DNA of 64,000 nt from positions 4,898,001 through 4,962,000 of the forward strand of contig CM057057.1 of NCBI GenBank assembly GCA_029945375.1. The letters run 5' to 3'. Made by a program: the position numbers and the translations under genes. Each line of letters starts with the position of its first letter. Positions within the stretch are counted from its first letter, which is position 1. Below the pieces are notes generated by a model. That model was not told the DNA's origin, did no database searches, and was given only the letters and a program-made list of their open reading frames with translations. Below, piece by piece: positions 42,407 through 55,500 of the stretch. Source of the stretch: Agaricus subrufescens. Lineage: Eukaryota > Basidiomycota > Agaricomycetes > Agaricales > Agaricaceae.

Positions 42407-45400
42407 ATGGCTTCCGGATCGCCCATGTTTGCGAAACTCACTGCGGAGAACTATACGACGTGGTCTGGAGAGATGGAGGCGTGGCTGCGAGCTTCTGGGC
42501 TATGGAGAATCATCTCTGGCAAGCAGAAGTCCCCCACTGTGTCCTCCCCTGTTACCCAGGCTGAAGCGGACGCTCTGGACGCTTTTGAGGCTCGTTGTGA
42601 CAAGGCTGCTGGCTGGCTATTCTTGATGGTTGAAGAGGAGCAGAGGGTACACTTTAATGGCATCCAGGACGACCCCGTGAAGATGTGGGAGGCTCTGAAG
42701 GCTGTACACAGGCAGAAGAAGGCTGGGATGCAATTTAATGCTTATGATGAGCTGTTCAGCATCCGAAAACTCGAGGAGGAGTCTCTCCAATCGCTTATCA
42801 ACAGGGTAGAAGGCTGCAAACGTCGAATTAAAGAGCTCAGACCCACTTCCTTCACTCTGGAGATGCTAGATGATGAGCTGGCATCTATGGCCCTCATTAG
42901 AGCACTCCCAGACGACTATTCCGCCTTCTCCTCATCTCTTTTGCTTATGGACAAGCTGGACAAGGCCACCATTCATCAGGCCTTTGTCACAGAGGATATT
43001 CAACGCAAAAAACGCGCTGGGGACGCTTTGGGAGGCTCCCAGGCTCTAGCTGCTCGCTCTGGCTTCAAAAACGCGTCAGTGAGCTGCAATTTCTGTGGGA
43101 GGCTGGGTCACAAGGTGGAGACGTGTAGGGCGTTCGAAAACGCGAGAAAACGCGCTCAGGAGGACGCCCAGAAGCCTAGAACTCGCGGAAATAAGGCTAA
43201 CAAGGCTCAGGATGCTTCAAATGACGCCTCAGGCTCTGCAGCAAGCTCTTCTTTGACTTCTAGCCCCGAAAAAGCGCAGAGAGTCCGTGAATTTGCTGGA
43301 AATGCAAGTGCCTCACATCCCTCCCCTTCCCCTTCGCTTTCTACGCCTCTACAGCTTGATGCTGACTTCCATTGGCTTGCAGACACTGGGGCCACTTCTC
43401 ATATGACCCCACATCGTCACTGGTTCAAGAACTACTCCCCCAATCGCATTCCCATCCGATTAGCTGATAATTCAGTGGTATACTCTGCGGGGATAGGTTC
43501 TGTGGTGTTTAAACCAGTTGTTAATGGAAAGGAGGCTAGAGCGGTCGAGTTTTCGAGGGTACTGCATGTTCCTGACCTCAGGAGTAATCTGCTGTCATGT
43601 TTATACCTTGCTCAGCACAAGGGCTTCAATATCACCATTTCTGCTCGCTCTATTGCCTTCCAGTGCAAGGGAACAACGCTTTTTACGGCCACTATCCACT
43701 CCAACAACTCTGCTGAGCTAGATGGCTTTACAATCACTTCCGAGGCCGCTTTTGCTGTTTCTACACTGCCAGCTGACCTCTCCCTGTGGCATCGTCGCTT
43801 CATTCATCACAATTATGCTGATGTGAAGTCTATGTTGAGTAAGGACCTTGTTACAGGCCTTAAACTTGATTCTAATGCTCCCCCTGACCCTATATGTGAG
43901 CCCTGCCTTGCTGGCAAGATGCATTCACTTCCATTCCCTCCCTCCCTTAACCATAATCAATCTCCTCTCGAGCTGGTGCATTCAGATCTTCATGGACCGC
44001 TCCCAGTCACTTCCCACTCAGGCTACAAGTACTGGATCACCTTTATAGACGACGCAACACGATTCCGGGCTGTACATCTGCTTAAAAGCAAGTCAGAAGC
44101 CTTTGAAGCGTTCAAAGTCTACAAATCCTGGGCCGAAAATCAACTTGGAGTCAAAATTCGGGCTCTACAGGATGATAAAGGCGGTGAATACATGTCTAAA
44201 GCGTTCCTAACGTTCACGGAGCAGTCTGGGATCGAAAGGAGGCACTCTACTCGCAACAGGCCTCAGCAGAATGGCCTTGCGGAGAGAGCTAATAGGACTA
44301 TGGGTGAGAGGATCACTGCTATGCTCTCGGAATCTCGACTTCCTCCCTCTTTCTGGGGGGAGTGTATCTCTTCTATGGTCCATGTGTGGAATAGGCTGCC
44401 TACTGTGTCGCTTTCTGGGACTACACCCTTCCAGGCTTTCTATAAGCGAAAACCTGATGTCTCCCACCTCCGAGTATGGGGGTGCACTGCCTATGTGCAT
44501 GTGCAGCGAGATAAAAGGACTTCCCTAGAGCCCCACTTCGAAAAATGCGTCTTTATAGGCTATCCTGCAGGCTACAAAGGCTGGAAGTTCTACAATCCAG
44601 TCACTAAGCGTTCAGTGATCTCAGAGAGAGCTGATTTCGATGAAAGGTACTTTCCTGGGACTTCTAGAGCCCAACTCGATGCTGTACCTTCATTTGCTGG
44701 CCCTCCCCCCTCCCCTGAGCCTCAGACTACTTCTGAGCATTCTCCTGCACCACCGATGTCGCATTTCGGAGTGCCACCTCTCCTAGATGAAGGGGGTGAT
44801 ATTAGCCCTGTCCCTGCTCGCTTTCAGCCTCCCAGTCCGAGTTCTGCTGTTCCTCTCGAAGAGGAGACTCCTCTGCCTGCTCCTCCTCCTCCTAGCCCTG
44901 CTACTCCGCCTCCACAAGCTCTGATTCCGCTCCCTGTGACTCCTCCCACTTCTGGAGTGCCCCCTGAGCCTCCTAGAGTGCCACGTCGCACTGGGCGCGT
45001 TCGGAAGCCTCCTGGTGACTGGTGGAAGGTCAGACAACCTAATCTGCCTGCTAGAGACCCAGAAGATGACGATGAAGCTGCTCTCTCAGTGGATACTGAC
45101 TTCTACGAGGTTGAGTTTGCTGGAGCTGTTTCTACAGCTGATCCTCGCACCTACAGACTGGCTATGCAGTCCCCTGACAGGGAACACTGGGTCAATGCTT
45201 GTAACACTGAGATATTCAATCTCGAGGCTAACAGGACTTGGGAACTCACTGAGCTGCCTCCTGGTAAGAAGATAGTCAACTCTGGCTGGGTCTTCAAGGT
45301 GAAAAGGCATGCCGACGGCTCTATTGAGCACTATAGGGCTCGTCTTGTTGCTAAGGGCTTCTCCCAACGTCCTGGATTTGATTACACTGAGGTCTTTGCC

Positions 45401-45724
45401 CCTACATTTCGTCCTGCCTCTCTGAGACTCATTATAGCTCTGGCTGCTAGAGAGGGCTACAAAATGCGCTCTGTTGACATCTCCTCTGCCTTCACCTATG
45501 GGGAACTCGAGGAGGAGATTTATATGAGGCAACCAGAGGGCTATCACACTGGGGGCCCTAATATGGTCTTCAGGCTCCGGAAATCGCTTTATGGCCTTAA
45601 GCAGGCTGCCAGACAGTGGAGTAAGAAGCTCTGAGGTGTTCTAGAGGGTATTGGCTACTCCAGATTTCGCTCCGACAACTCCATTTACATCTATTCCAAG
45701 GGAGACATTAAGGTCATTGTACCA
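42407..45724 (+). pseudogene. Copia Gag-Pol, nearly intact until the Plavaka insertion
   Basis: A 1,075-codon open frame from ATG 42,407. Gag capsid ~10-200; knuckle CNFCGRLGHKVETC ~227-240; protease DTGATSHMT ~326; GAG_pre-integrase (LWHRRFIHHNYADV...CEPCLAGK) ~460-505; integrase core with Asp in HSDLHGP (~526), Asp in DDKGGEY (~589) and Glu in LAERANR (~626); Pro-rich linker ~750-850; RT from ~930 (RARLVAKGFSQRPGFDY; VDISSAFTYGELEEE). A TGA at 45,632-45,634 replaces CGA (KKLRG in siblings). Thirty codons later Plavaka splits the VPVFIDD active-site segment. It is the best-preserved copia here and was probably functional before these hits. Confidence 0.92.
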
Positions 45725-45769
45725 CATCAGGAAAATGTTTTAGGCCTTATTCATGCCTTATACGACTTA

Positions 45770-46120
45770 CTCAACTGTTTAAGGCTTCCATAAGGCAATG
45801 TTGCATAAGCCAGGGTCTAATCTTAACCATGGCTTATGCTTGCCTTAATATTGTTAAGCATAAGTCTGGAGCATAAGTTTGGGTATAATGATGTCTGAGA
45901 TGACTTCATAAAGTTGGTCTAAGGCAGTCTTAAGGTACTTAAGGTACTTAAGTCTGGACCAAGGTTGAGGGATAAGGATGTCAAAGACAGCTCAATAAGT
46001 TGGTCTTAAGGTATTTTTAAGGTACTTAAGTCTGGTTCAAGGGCGAGGGATAAAGATGTCAAAGACAGCTCAATAAGTCAAGCCTTAAGGCAGGCCTAAG
46101 GTACTTAAGTCCTTTGATAA
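45770..46120. repeat. Plavaka left subterminal repeats
   Basis: Units such as ggataaagatgtcaaagac+agctcaataagt and ggtacttaagtctgg recur about every 70 bp (for example 45,960 and 46,045). The right end has an analogous but different array. In CACTA-like elements such subterminal repeats are element-protein binding sites; that role is inferred here. Confidence 0.7.
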
Positions 46121-46359
46121 GGCATGGATCATGGTATGATAAAATAATATTACACTGCCACATCAATAGCAGTGATAGCAGACCTACACTAGTACTTGAG
46201 CCTCAAAACTAATCGAAAATTTGTAAAAAAAAAAAACAAGGGGTATAAAGCACCAGCAGAGCAGAAGTTGAATGAGACGGCGCATAGAGACTGAAGGTGA
46301 CAGTATAACAATTAAGAGGTGAGCAGGATATGAAAGAGGTAAAAGGTATGGTAAAACAA

Positions 46360-49300
46360 TTAGCGACGTCGCGATGAGCCTGCATCTGGCTGAGAGGAGT
46401 AGTGTTTAGTTGAAGAAACTTGAACAAGGGCTTGGGCCTTTCTGCTATGCCTCGCGGGCATACTAGCCGCATCTTGTACCGACAAATGGAAATGCCCCGA
46501 TGACACCCCTTCTTGCGTATGAGAGACCAGGCCACGGTCAGAATGCGGGCGGTGTTGAGACACAGCTTGCGAAATCATATGGCACCTGGTGGACTGGAGG
46601 ATGATAAGCTGGTGTTAGTATATACATACATTTGAATAAAGGTTCGTACAGTTACCTCGCTGCTGGTGCCAAAAGCCTAAGCATATTTGTATCAGTGGCG
46701 TCAATTTGTGTCAAAGTTAGAGAATCATACCTTTGGGTCGCTCCTTGATACTTGTGGGTCCCAAGAAGACCTCTCCCTACTGGGAAGGGCAAGCGAGCGA
46801 TCACGATGATGGCTCGGGGCATGCTGTAAAAGCTTGAAATGTAAGTACCGACATATTAACACAATATTTCTCATACTCACCTCTACAGCCGGATTATTGG
46901 ACGCTGAGATGTCACTAGGGTTGGGCTGTTGATACAACAGACATAGAATAGGAGCACGATCAGGGGATGTACCTTTCCATATTAAAGAAATAGAGGCATA
47001 CCCTTTTCATAGATGGTGGCCGAGTTCCTTTCACGTGGGGGCCGGGTTTCGAGGACGAAGTATGACTGAATGCAGGAGGGGGTTGAGAGAGCTGAGATGA
47101 TGCCCGAGACGATGAAGAAACTTACACGAGATCATGATTTGGTGCGGGAGGTAGGGCTTGCGAACTTGAGGGCTGAGACGCCAACTCGAATTCATATCAA
47201 TGATATGATGGTTGATTCAAAGAAAAAAAAATACGAACTTTCAACATCCAGGGCTTGACTAGGGCAGGCTGAAAACCAAGGCTACCACTAGTCATGTCAG
47301 CGGCGTCATCGAGTAAGTCGTCGTCATCAACCTCCACAACATCTTTGACAGGTTTCTGGACCTTCGGCTTCGCCTTTTCGCGCTTCTGTAACGCCTTGAT
47401 GTGAGGCTCAAGGAGGTCATGGATCTCTACCCAGTTCCATGTCCCTTTCTTGACCTTCGCTCGGATGTTTCGAAGGTAATATTGTGTACGCGGTCCCCAT
47501 TTAGGTTCTGCAAACAAGGCGTGACCTTGAGTCTCGATTCCTTTCGCGTTCATCTTCTTTGGAAACTCAATCGCGTGACTTCTGGACCTTGCGGCTCGAT
47601 CCATAATTTCGACGGTAAGGTCACGGTCGCTCCAGAGAACGACGGCGCGCTCAACCTGACAAGGCACATATGTGAGAGGAAAGAGAAAGTGAGGAGTCTG
47701 GACACTTACCGCTGCCGCCGCGATCGCGATTGCACCCCACGGCTCATGATTGATTGAGTCGTGGGTCAGTCCTGGCACCCAGGCCTTTTCGTCGGTAGCA
47801 AAGAGGGCGAAGTGCGCACCGAGTACGTGCAAGAATGCATTGCTTTGGAACATACCCTTCGGAGGCTGGAAAACGAGATCACATCAATGACTTATCCCTT
47901 GATTATTTGACTCACACTTGTGTCAACATCTGCGAACAGGAAATGGCATCTGAGTTGATGCCAATCTGCCCAAGCAACACGGCTCTCATCCGAATCACTG
48001 AATACTTCCGGCCTACATTCGAAAATCTTGTTGATTGCCCAAATAGCGGTCGACCCGAGCTTTGATTTCCAGTCGCTTATCTTTTGTACCAACTAGAAAA
48101 AAATATAAAAAACGTCCGGGCAATATCAATGTTAGACTCGCCCGTTGATATTCTGCGCTTTTGACTCCAATCGTATCACCATCCCGCTTGAGCGTATAAC
48201 TGCTCCTAACAGTAGCCCGACAAATAGTCTCCAGGGCATCAACGATAGCGCCTTGACTTTGATTCCAAGGGTCGTCTTGACTTGCAAGCCAGTTGAAGAA
48301 CGTCGGCAGTACAAGTGTCTTCCATACATCGATGGGTTGAGTGAGTTCAGTTGGAAGATGCTTGTTCTTGACACGAACGCGGGCCTTTGAGTCAGAGGTG
48401 GGCTGGTCGATAGATTCAGTTTCAACGGCATTTTCACTCTTCTTCGATCGGCGCTTCGTGCCACTCTTGTTACCGCTGGGTCGAGCTTTAGGGCTGTCGT
48501 CAATACGTACCATGAACTGCGAGTAAGAGGTTGATAAACAGACGATTTGAAACTTTGAATTTGAATATTACTTACTTGATTATCCAGCCGCCTTCCATCC
48601 TTCACCGGACTGCTCTTCGTGTGTAGGTACTCCTCACCTCGATCTTCATCTCGGTCGGATATCCCGCCAAGGTCGTTTACTGCATTAAAACGTTCATTGT
48701 CTTGCTCACCAGTCAAGCTGCGGCTACCAAGGCCAGTAAATTGTGTGGTAGGTAAGTCAGAGCGTTTCTTTCCTTTTGCTTTCGCCTTAGAGACAGAGGC
48801 CTTGCGATGATCCACCACCAGGGGGGGAGAAGCGGGCTCCTTGAGCCAATCATCAGAATCTGTATCGTTGCTACAGATTCATTGGGGGGTGCATGTTGAA
48901 TCGCTTAGTAAAAGGATAGAGTCTCGAAGAACTTGTTTCACGACTTACCCTGAATAATGATCCCCACTTTTTACCCCGGGCCTCTTGTCATCAAGCAAAT
49001 CAGAAGCACGAGCGCTGCCAGCGGCGGCGGCCGAAGAGTGTTCGCGCCTTCCATGGGCTTTGTGGCGGTGGAAGTTGGTAGAGTTGGGTGGGAACTTCAT
49101 TTAGTCAGCGGTGCTGAACTTATACGCATGCCCGCCTTAGCCTCATGTTCAGCAACACGCACCTTCGAGCTGTTTCTGTCCTCAACGTCCTGTCCCTCCT
49201 CTGCCCTTTTCTTTCCCTGTACCTTAGCGTTGAGATAGGATTTCTCCATGGCGATTTGAGGCGATAGCACGCTTTCCCTTGATAGCTGTAGGCATGGACA

Positions 49301-50975
49301 AGGTAAGTCATTGCCTTCGATCAAGGAGTATTTGTACTTACCTTCTCGTGGGGGCTCAAGCTCTCATAGTATTCGTCTCTATCGTGGATTGAAAAGTATT
49401 CCTCGTCAGGTGGTTGACTCCCATCTCCCATTGAGTCCAGTATGTCGCCATAGTATTCTCGCTCGATCATCATTGACAATACAAAGTCATTTTCAGCGCC
49501 CTCCATGCACTGCTCTTTATAGTCATCAAACGTCTCATTGGGCCATGGGGCTCTGAGCTTAGTGGATCGATATTTAGTAGGAAGGGCAGGCGAATCGCGA
49601 GGAGACATTTCAATCTCTACGAGGCCAGTGCCCTTATCAACTGCCATGATCGTGTCGTCCTCGAGGTCCATTCCACTGACACTACTAGGCCTTGCACTTG
49701 GATTATACTCGGAGCCCGAAGATCCCGAGCTTTGGTGGTTCAAGTCTCCGCGCTCGTCATCGGTCGATTCGATGTTCATCATTACTCCTCTCCCTTTCAG
49801 ACTGCCTGTCCCTGTACCTTGACCTTTACCACACGCTCCTCGTTTGGTCATGACGCCATGCTCAGCATTCGCAGCGTGTTCTTCCTCAAGTTCAAAACCA
49901 GCATTGGATGATCTTTCCCCCATGTTGTCATCAAATAGATCTACCGGCGACTTTTCTTGAAGAGGTGAGAAAGGTATAACATCTCCTTTCGTAAAATCAA
50001 CTGTGCTGACGCTAGCGGTAGGCTTTTTGCTCGTAGTTTTATCCGTTATCACGCGCTCAGTACGTTGTCCTTGGCTTCTCAAGTTGAGTTTAGGAACAGG
50101 GATCGTTGACATCGCGCGTGCTTTCATATTGCTTTGTAAGTGGCTGCCACGTCGCGTACGCTTTGCTGAAGGTGATCTTATGGATTCAGTGTTAGGATCC
50201 TGCAATGTGGCATGTCAGGTCAGATGTCGTATTTGTTTTTACAGTGTCCAATAGCTTGAACTAACCGTGGGGTCATAAGTATGTGCTCGTTTTGTCACCA
50301 AGTCCATGTGTTGACGGTTGCCGTTATTAGATATCGTTTTTGCTGGCGCTGCATTGTCCGAGCCTTTGATTACCGTGACCAGTGGGGTGTCACTTGCAGC
50401 CGCTCGCTCTAATTTCTTGGCTTCAATAGCTTTCCGAACCTTCAAAGTTGCGCGTGGGGCTCTGGATTTTTTTCTGCCTGGCGTAGTAGCTTCAACATCA
50501 CGATGGTGATTCACCGGACTTTCTGTCGGTTCTACTTGATGTTCTCCATCAGAGTCATCATCGGTATTGAGGTCACCACCTGGTACAATGCAAGCTCACG
50601 ATCAACAGGTATGCTCTTTACTACAATGTGAAGAGCCGTACCTTTGTTTACATCACTGCCGATACTTTGAACAGAAACCTTTCCCAGCCTCTTTCGCGAC
50701 TTCAAGGCACCTTGATGGGTGCCATTGTCTCCTTGTTTGGCTCCAGCTCTACTGGCGGCGCGCGTAGTCCCTACTGGGGTTGCACTGGACGCGTCGCTGT
50801 GTAGTTTTGCCTGCCTTACTTCAATTTCAGATACTTGCGCGATACCTTCCTCAGAGGGCATCTCTTTCCCTTTTCGCGTCTTCCCTTTATGCCTCGTCTT
50901 CTTTGGTGACATCGCCTGAAGGAGCACAAGCGCCGGTCGCTTGGTTTTGTTCGCCTCACGAGTTGTCATCGGCAT
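46360..50975 (-). CDS. Plavaka accessory protein, multi-exon, uncharacterised
   Basis: I read one gene from ATG 50,975 to a stop at 46,360 with about 13-14 exons and 45-200-bp introns (for example exon 1 50,975-50,642, exon 2 50,579-50,266; donors GTACGG, GTTAGT, GTAAGT; acceptors CAG/TAG). The N-terminal two-thirds is disordered: basic KKSRAPR-type stretches, acidic DDDSD, Ser-rich. A conserved globular region follows (about 48,480-47,600 on the minus strand): WKTLVLPTFFNWLASQDDPW, WKSKLGSTAIWAINKIF, GMFQSNAFLHVLGAHFALF, GAIAIAAAAVERAVVLWS. The tail is acidic then Ser/Pro-rich. I know similar hypothetical proteins near basidiomycete transposons but no function. One splice near 48,140 seems to use a GC donor. 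A role as a DNA-binding helper is a guess from position only. Confidence 0.65.
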
Positions 50976-51290
50976 TCTTTCTGATACAATAGTAAGCTAC
51001 CTGCACAACCGTTTCTCAATAAGTCACTCACTAATGTTACTTGAGCAGACGTATACGCTAGATTCAAAGACAACGTTGTGGGGGTAGCTGTAATGGCGGT
51101 AAGAATGAACCTGTGGCCGTGTTATGTCAAAGTTCAAACTCTTTGCTGCCAATATTGGCAGGGCCTTGGGGGTACGTACCTTACACATAATTCAGTAAGT
51201 CACGCTGGCAGGATACTCAGGCTGAAACTGGTAGTGATTATTTGATCTATTCCTCATTAGGTACTGGCTCCTACTGCCTCCGTGTCCTCC
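50976..51290. promoter_or_regulatory. Divergent promoter region of the Plavaka gene pair
   Basis: About 315 bp separate the start codons of the accessory gene (minus) and the transposase (plus). Both genes should be driven from here. No convincing TATA box or repeated operator was identified. A C-rich/T-rich stretch at 51,245-51,290 precedes the transposase ATG. Confidence 0.5.
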
Positions 51291-54200
51291 ATGCCCACAA
51301 CCATGACCTCGAATGATGAGCCCGAGCCTTTTTCGATCTCCTGCCCTTTCGCCGATTGCAAAAAGTGGGTCAAGAGCAAGCGAGGTCTCAAACAACATAT
51401 TATACACAAGCACACCACCCGCACGACTCAGAACCCCAACCCGTCACCGGAACTTGGATCGGGTATGCCACGGTTAAATAGTTCTAATAACGCTACCAGC
51501 ATGGCTGATGATATTTTTTTTCTTTCTCAGATTGTAATGTGGTGCTTGGCGGTGAGGTTTTGGACAACGACTATGCAATGTCGGTAAGAAATCATTTGCC
51601 TCATCATGTCCATCAACATTATAACCGAATCATACCCTAAGGCTCATAGCGACGGTTCCGGCACAGACTCTGATGCTGTCAGTAGATTGAATTTTGCGGG
51701 GCTGAAACCTGGAGCCAAAGATACTATGTCGGAGCATCAAAGCCTTTGAACGCCCTTGTCTACACGAAACATGATACCAGCCGCCTCGTCAGCTGGGACT
51801 CAACGGTCTCAGCAGCCATCTGTAGCAGGAGCGTTTTCTCCTGCCACTCCTTTAGTTCTAGATCCCCAAGCTCGTCCAAGCTATCATGGCCAACCCGAGA
51901 TATCATCCAGCGCAGGTCTTGATGAGAATTTTAACGAACGTACGTCCTATTGTAACATTTTGTTATCGTTTTTATTGAATTGAAACAAGACTACGACCGT
52001 CATCCGCCCTCAGAAACTTCTCAGGTCGTAGCCACGTCATCAGACACCCCGGAAGTAGACGATGGACCCCGCTTGAGGCGTGTTCATCATCCATTTCTAA
52101 CGGGTGAGTAATGATCTTTTATAGCTACGTGGTACACAACTTCAACTTACACTGGAACATAGGTGCACCTTGTGATGCAGGTGGACGTTTACTCCCTCTT
52201 GGTGTACCCCCAACACAGCCTATCGATCATCAAGACACAGACTGGTTTCCATTCGAAAATAGGCATCAGTTCGAGACTGCTGAATTCCTGTATTCGAGCG
52301 AGGAGATGTCGGCTGGAAAAATCAATGAGCTCATGCGCCTTTGGGCTGGTAGAGACGGGAGTTCACCATTCACCAACCACAAACATCTCTATGCCACTAT
52401 TGATGCAATCCCGTATGGTGAGGTATCATGGCAGTCTGCCACTATCACATATACGGGTGGACTCGACGTACCAGAACCTGAACCGGAACTGCGCCCAGCT
52501 TGGATGGAGGCAGAGTACCCAATCCACTACCGTGATCCTCTTGCCGTTGTAGAAACACTCATAAAGAACCCCGACTTCGAAGGAGAGTTTGATTATTCGC
52601 CCTATCATGAATACTTTGATTCTAAGCATCGCTTCCAACATTTTATGTCTGGTGACTGGGCATGGAGACAAGCGGTAAGCCTTTCTGTCTCTATGATTCA
52701 CTCTTAACTCTAACATAATACTCTTCTAGGATGAGATTAGCCAGGATCCTCGTACTCATGATGCAATGTTTGTTCCGATAATACTCGGAAGTGATAAGAC
52801 GACAGTTTCAGTAGGCTCTGGTGATAATTCATATTGGCCACTCTATCTATCTATTGGGAACATCCATAATAACACCCGTCGTACTCGACGTGGTGGAATT
52901 GTACTCATAGGTTTCCTTCACGACGTTAAGAGTAAGTCATATTCAATTTCATTTAACTTTCAAATGACGAGTACACTATTAGCCGAGGCACAATACAGAA
53001 ACACGACTGCATTTCGAAAGTTCAAACGCCAGCTGCTTCATTCATCACTTCAACATATCCTCTCAAGTCTTAAACCAGCTATGACAAGACCACGGGTGGT
53101 GAAATGTGGGGATGGGCATTTTCGGAGGGCGATTTTCAGCTTAGGGCCCTACATTGCAGACTATCCCGAGCAGTGTGCACTAGCTTGCGTTGTACAAAAC
53201 TGGTGCACCAGGTAAGTGTGCATTTATTCGATTACATCTATCTATATACTCAGATAAGTAATAGATGTCTCGCACTACCATCACTTGGCCTTTGTGTACC
53301 TCCAGGCGAGCCCACCATCCCCCGTACTGTAGAACATACAGTTGCACTTGTGAAGCATTTCGAGCTTGGGGTACTCTGGGAAGAGTATGGACTCATTGGA
53401 GACGTTATTGTAAGCACATGTTCCTCTTTTTTTACCACATTTATATCTCATTTCACTAGCCCTTTACAGAATATTTCCCTCGGGCTTCTATCTATGAAAA
53501 TTTGTCACCGGATATCCTTCATCAGCTCATAAAAGGAACTTTTAAAGATCACCTGATTGACTGGACAGAGAAATATATACATGCTCATGCTGATTCACCT
53601 CGAAAAGCAAAAGAAATTCTTGATGATATAGACCACTGGTAAGTAGCCATTTTGATACTATACTTTTCTATTGTGAGTGACATGGCACTAGTATCTCGAT
53701 TGCACCACCTTTCACAGGTCTTCGAAATTTCCCTACTGGCCGTGAATTCAACCAGTGGACTGGAAATGATTCGAAGGCCTTAATGAAGGTTTGTATATTT
53801 CTCCGGCTTAGCCTGGAGTCTTTCTGATTCATATACTTATAGATATACCTGGCAGCTCTTGCTGGTTATGTTCCAATGGAAATCATCCGTACATTTCGTG
53901 CATTTATTGAGTTCACTTATATTGTTCGTCGCGAAATAATTGACTCAGATGATCTCAAGGATCTTCAAGATGCACATAGCCGCTTCCAAAAGTATCGTGA
54001 TATTTTTGTCACATCTGGTATTCGACCAGATAACTCTACACCCCCTCGTCAACATGCTATGGACCATTATCTTTTTCTTATCCGAGCATTTGGTGCTCCT
54101 AATGGGCTCTGCTCCTCTATTACTGAATCAATGCATATTGAAGCTGTCAAAGATCCATACCGAAGGTCTAACTGGCATAAAGCACTTGATCAGATCCTCC

Positions 54201-55192
54201 AAGTAAATCGGCGGTCTAGTGCTCTAGCTGCAGCCCGGATTCATTTTGAGAAACTTGGTATGCTTGATACATCTCTACAAAGTATGTTCTATTTAATGAA
54301 TATACTTTTTCTATAACACTCACACTTGTTATATACCAGATCTTGGCCAGCCAAAGGATAATACTCTGTCACTTGGTGGCAGTAGAGAGGGTGATAGTGA
54401 TGATGAAGAGAATAATGAGACACCTGTTGGAATACAGAAAGGGAGGAATAGAGTTGCTCCTGCAAGGAGGACAACCGGTATGTGTCTCCTCAATACTAGA
54501 ATCAATATATTATCTCTAATATATACTCTAGCAAACAAAGTACCTTTTGCATCAATTGCTACTAACTTTTCACATGAAAAGTTTGACCGGCTCCTCCATT
54601 TGTATCTGTGTAATTGTGATGATGATATCACATTTGACCAGTGCATGTCTCTTCTAGTCACAACCTTTCCATCCGCAGTCGCTCACTTTTATGCACCAAG
54701 TGATGTTAGATCCCCCAATGGTGTGAAAGCAGAGCGGATTCGGGCTGTTGATTCCTGGCGTGGGGGACCTAGGCGCTTTGACACTGTGTTCATCAGAGAT
54801 CACCCTGGTGCTAACACAATTAGCAGTGGACTGAGTATTGCTCGTGTTCATTGTTTTTTTTCATTTAGTTTCCAGGACAAAGAGCATGTGTGTGCTCTTG
54901 TTCGTAAGTATCATTATATCAAGACACATCCTGATGAAGACACAGGAATGTGGATGGTCCGCCCTTGTTTTCGTGGTGCTCATCCTGACTTTCATATTAT
55001 TCCTCTGTCTTCAATTTTCACTTTCATATTATTCCTCTGTCTTCAATTTACTGAGCAGCTCATCTTCTCCCATACTTTGAAGATGACTTCACAGTTCCCC
55101 GAGGATCCTCATCCATGACATCACTTGACAATTTTTGGACATTTTATGTCAACAAATATATTGATCATCATGCATTTGAGATTGCACAATGA
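51291..55192 (+). pseudogene. Plavaka transposase, 13 exons, two TGA stops and a C-terminal duplication
   Basis: Exons (approx.): 51291-51462, 51531-51583, 51642-51939, 51990-52103, 52163-52674, 52730-52931, 52983-53211, 53265-53409, 53460-53638, 53692-53788, 53843-54281, 54340-54477, 54532-55192. An N-terminal C2H2 finger (CPFADCKKWVKSKRGLKQH) precedes the family-typical segments SAGKINELMRLWAGR, EGEFDYSPYHEYFD, SGDWAWRQA, MFVPIILGSDKTTVSVG, YLSIGNIHNNTRRTRRGG, HFRRAIFSLGPYIADYPEQ, LIKGTFKDHL, GNDSKALMK and FGAPNGLCSSITESMHIEAVK. TGA stops occur at 51,747 and 55,052. A 31-bp tandem duplication (about 54,987-55,048) adds a frameshift before the FWTFYVNKYIDHHAFE end. It excises and integrates the element by cut-and-paste (family knowledge). 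The lesions suggest this copy is defective. Confidence 0.85.
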
Positions 55193-55254
55193 TATTGGTA
55201 AGTGTATAATTGCCCACACTTTCAAAAGCTAACAGCAGTCTTTCAGATAATTTA

Positions 55255-55500
55255 GACTTTCATAATGTTTAGCACAATTCTAATAGAGATACTTATGACA
55301 ATTACTGTTACTTATCCCAAGACAGTGGTTCTACTTATAATATTTGGTGTTACTTATGACATTTACTGTTACTTATTCTAAGACAGTGGTTCTACTTATG
55401 ATATTTAGTATTACTTATTCCAAGATGGTTCTACTTATGACATTTACTGTGACTTATTCTAAGATAGTCCGACTTATTGTCATGAAAGCTACTTATGCTA
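55255..55500. repeat. Plavaka right subterminal repeats
   Basis: Imperfect 55-60-bp units containing tacttatgacatttactgtt and cttattctaagacagtggtt repeat about four times. The recurring core acttat/ttaagt also occurs in the left array. Confidence 0.75.
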
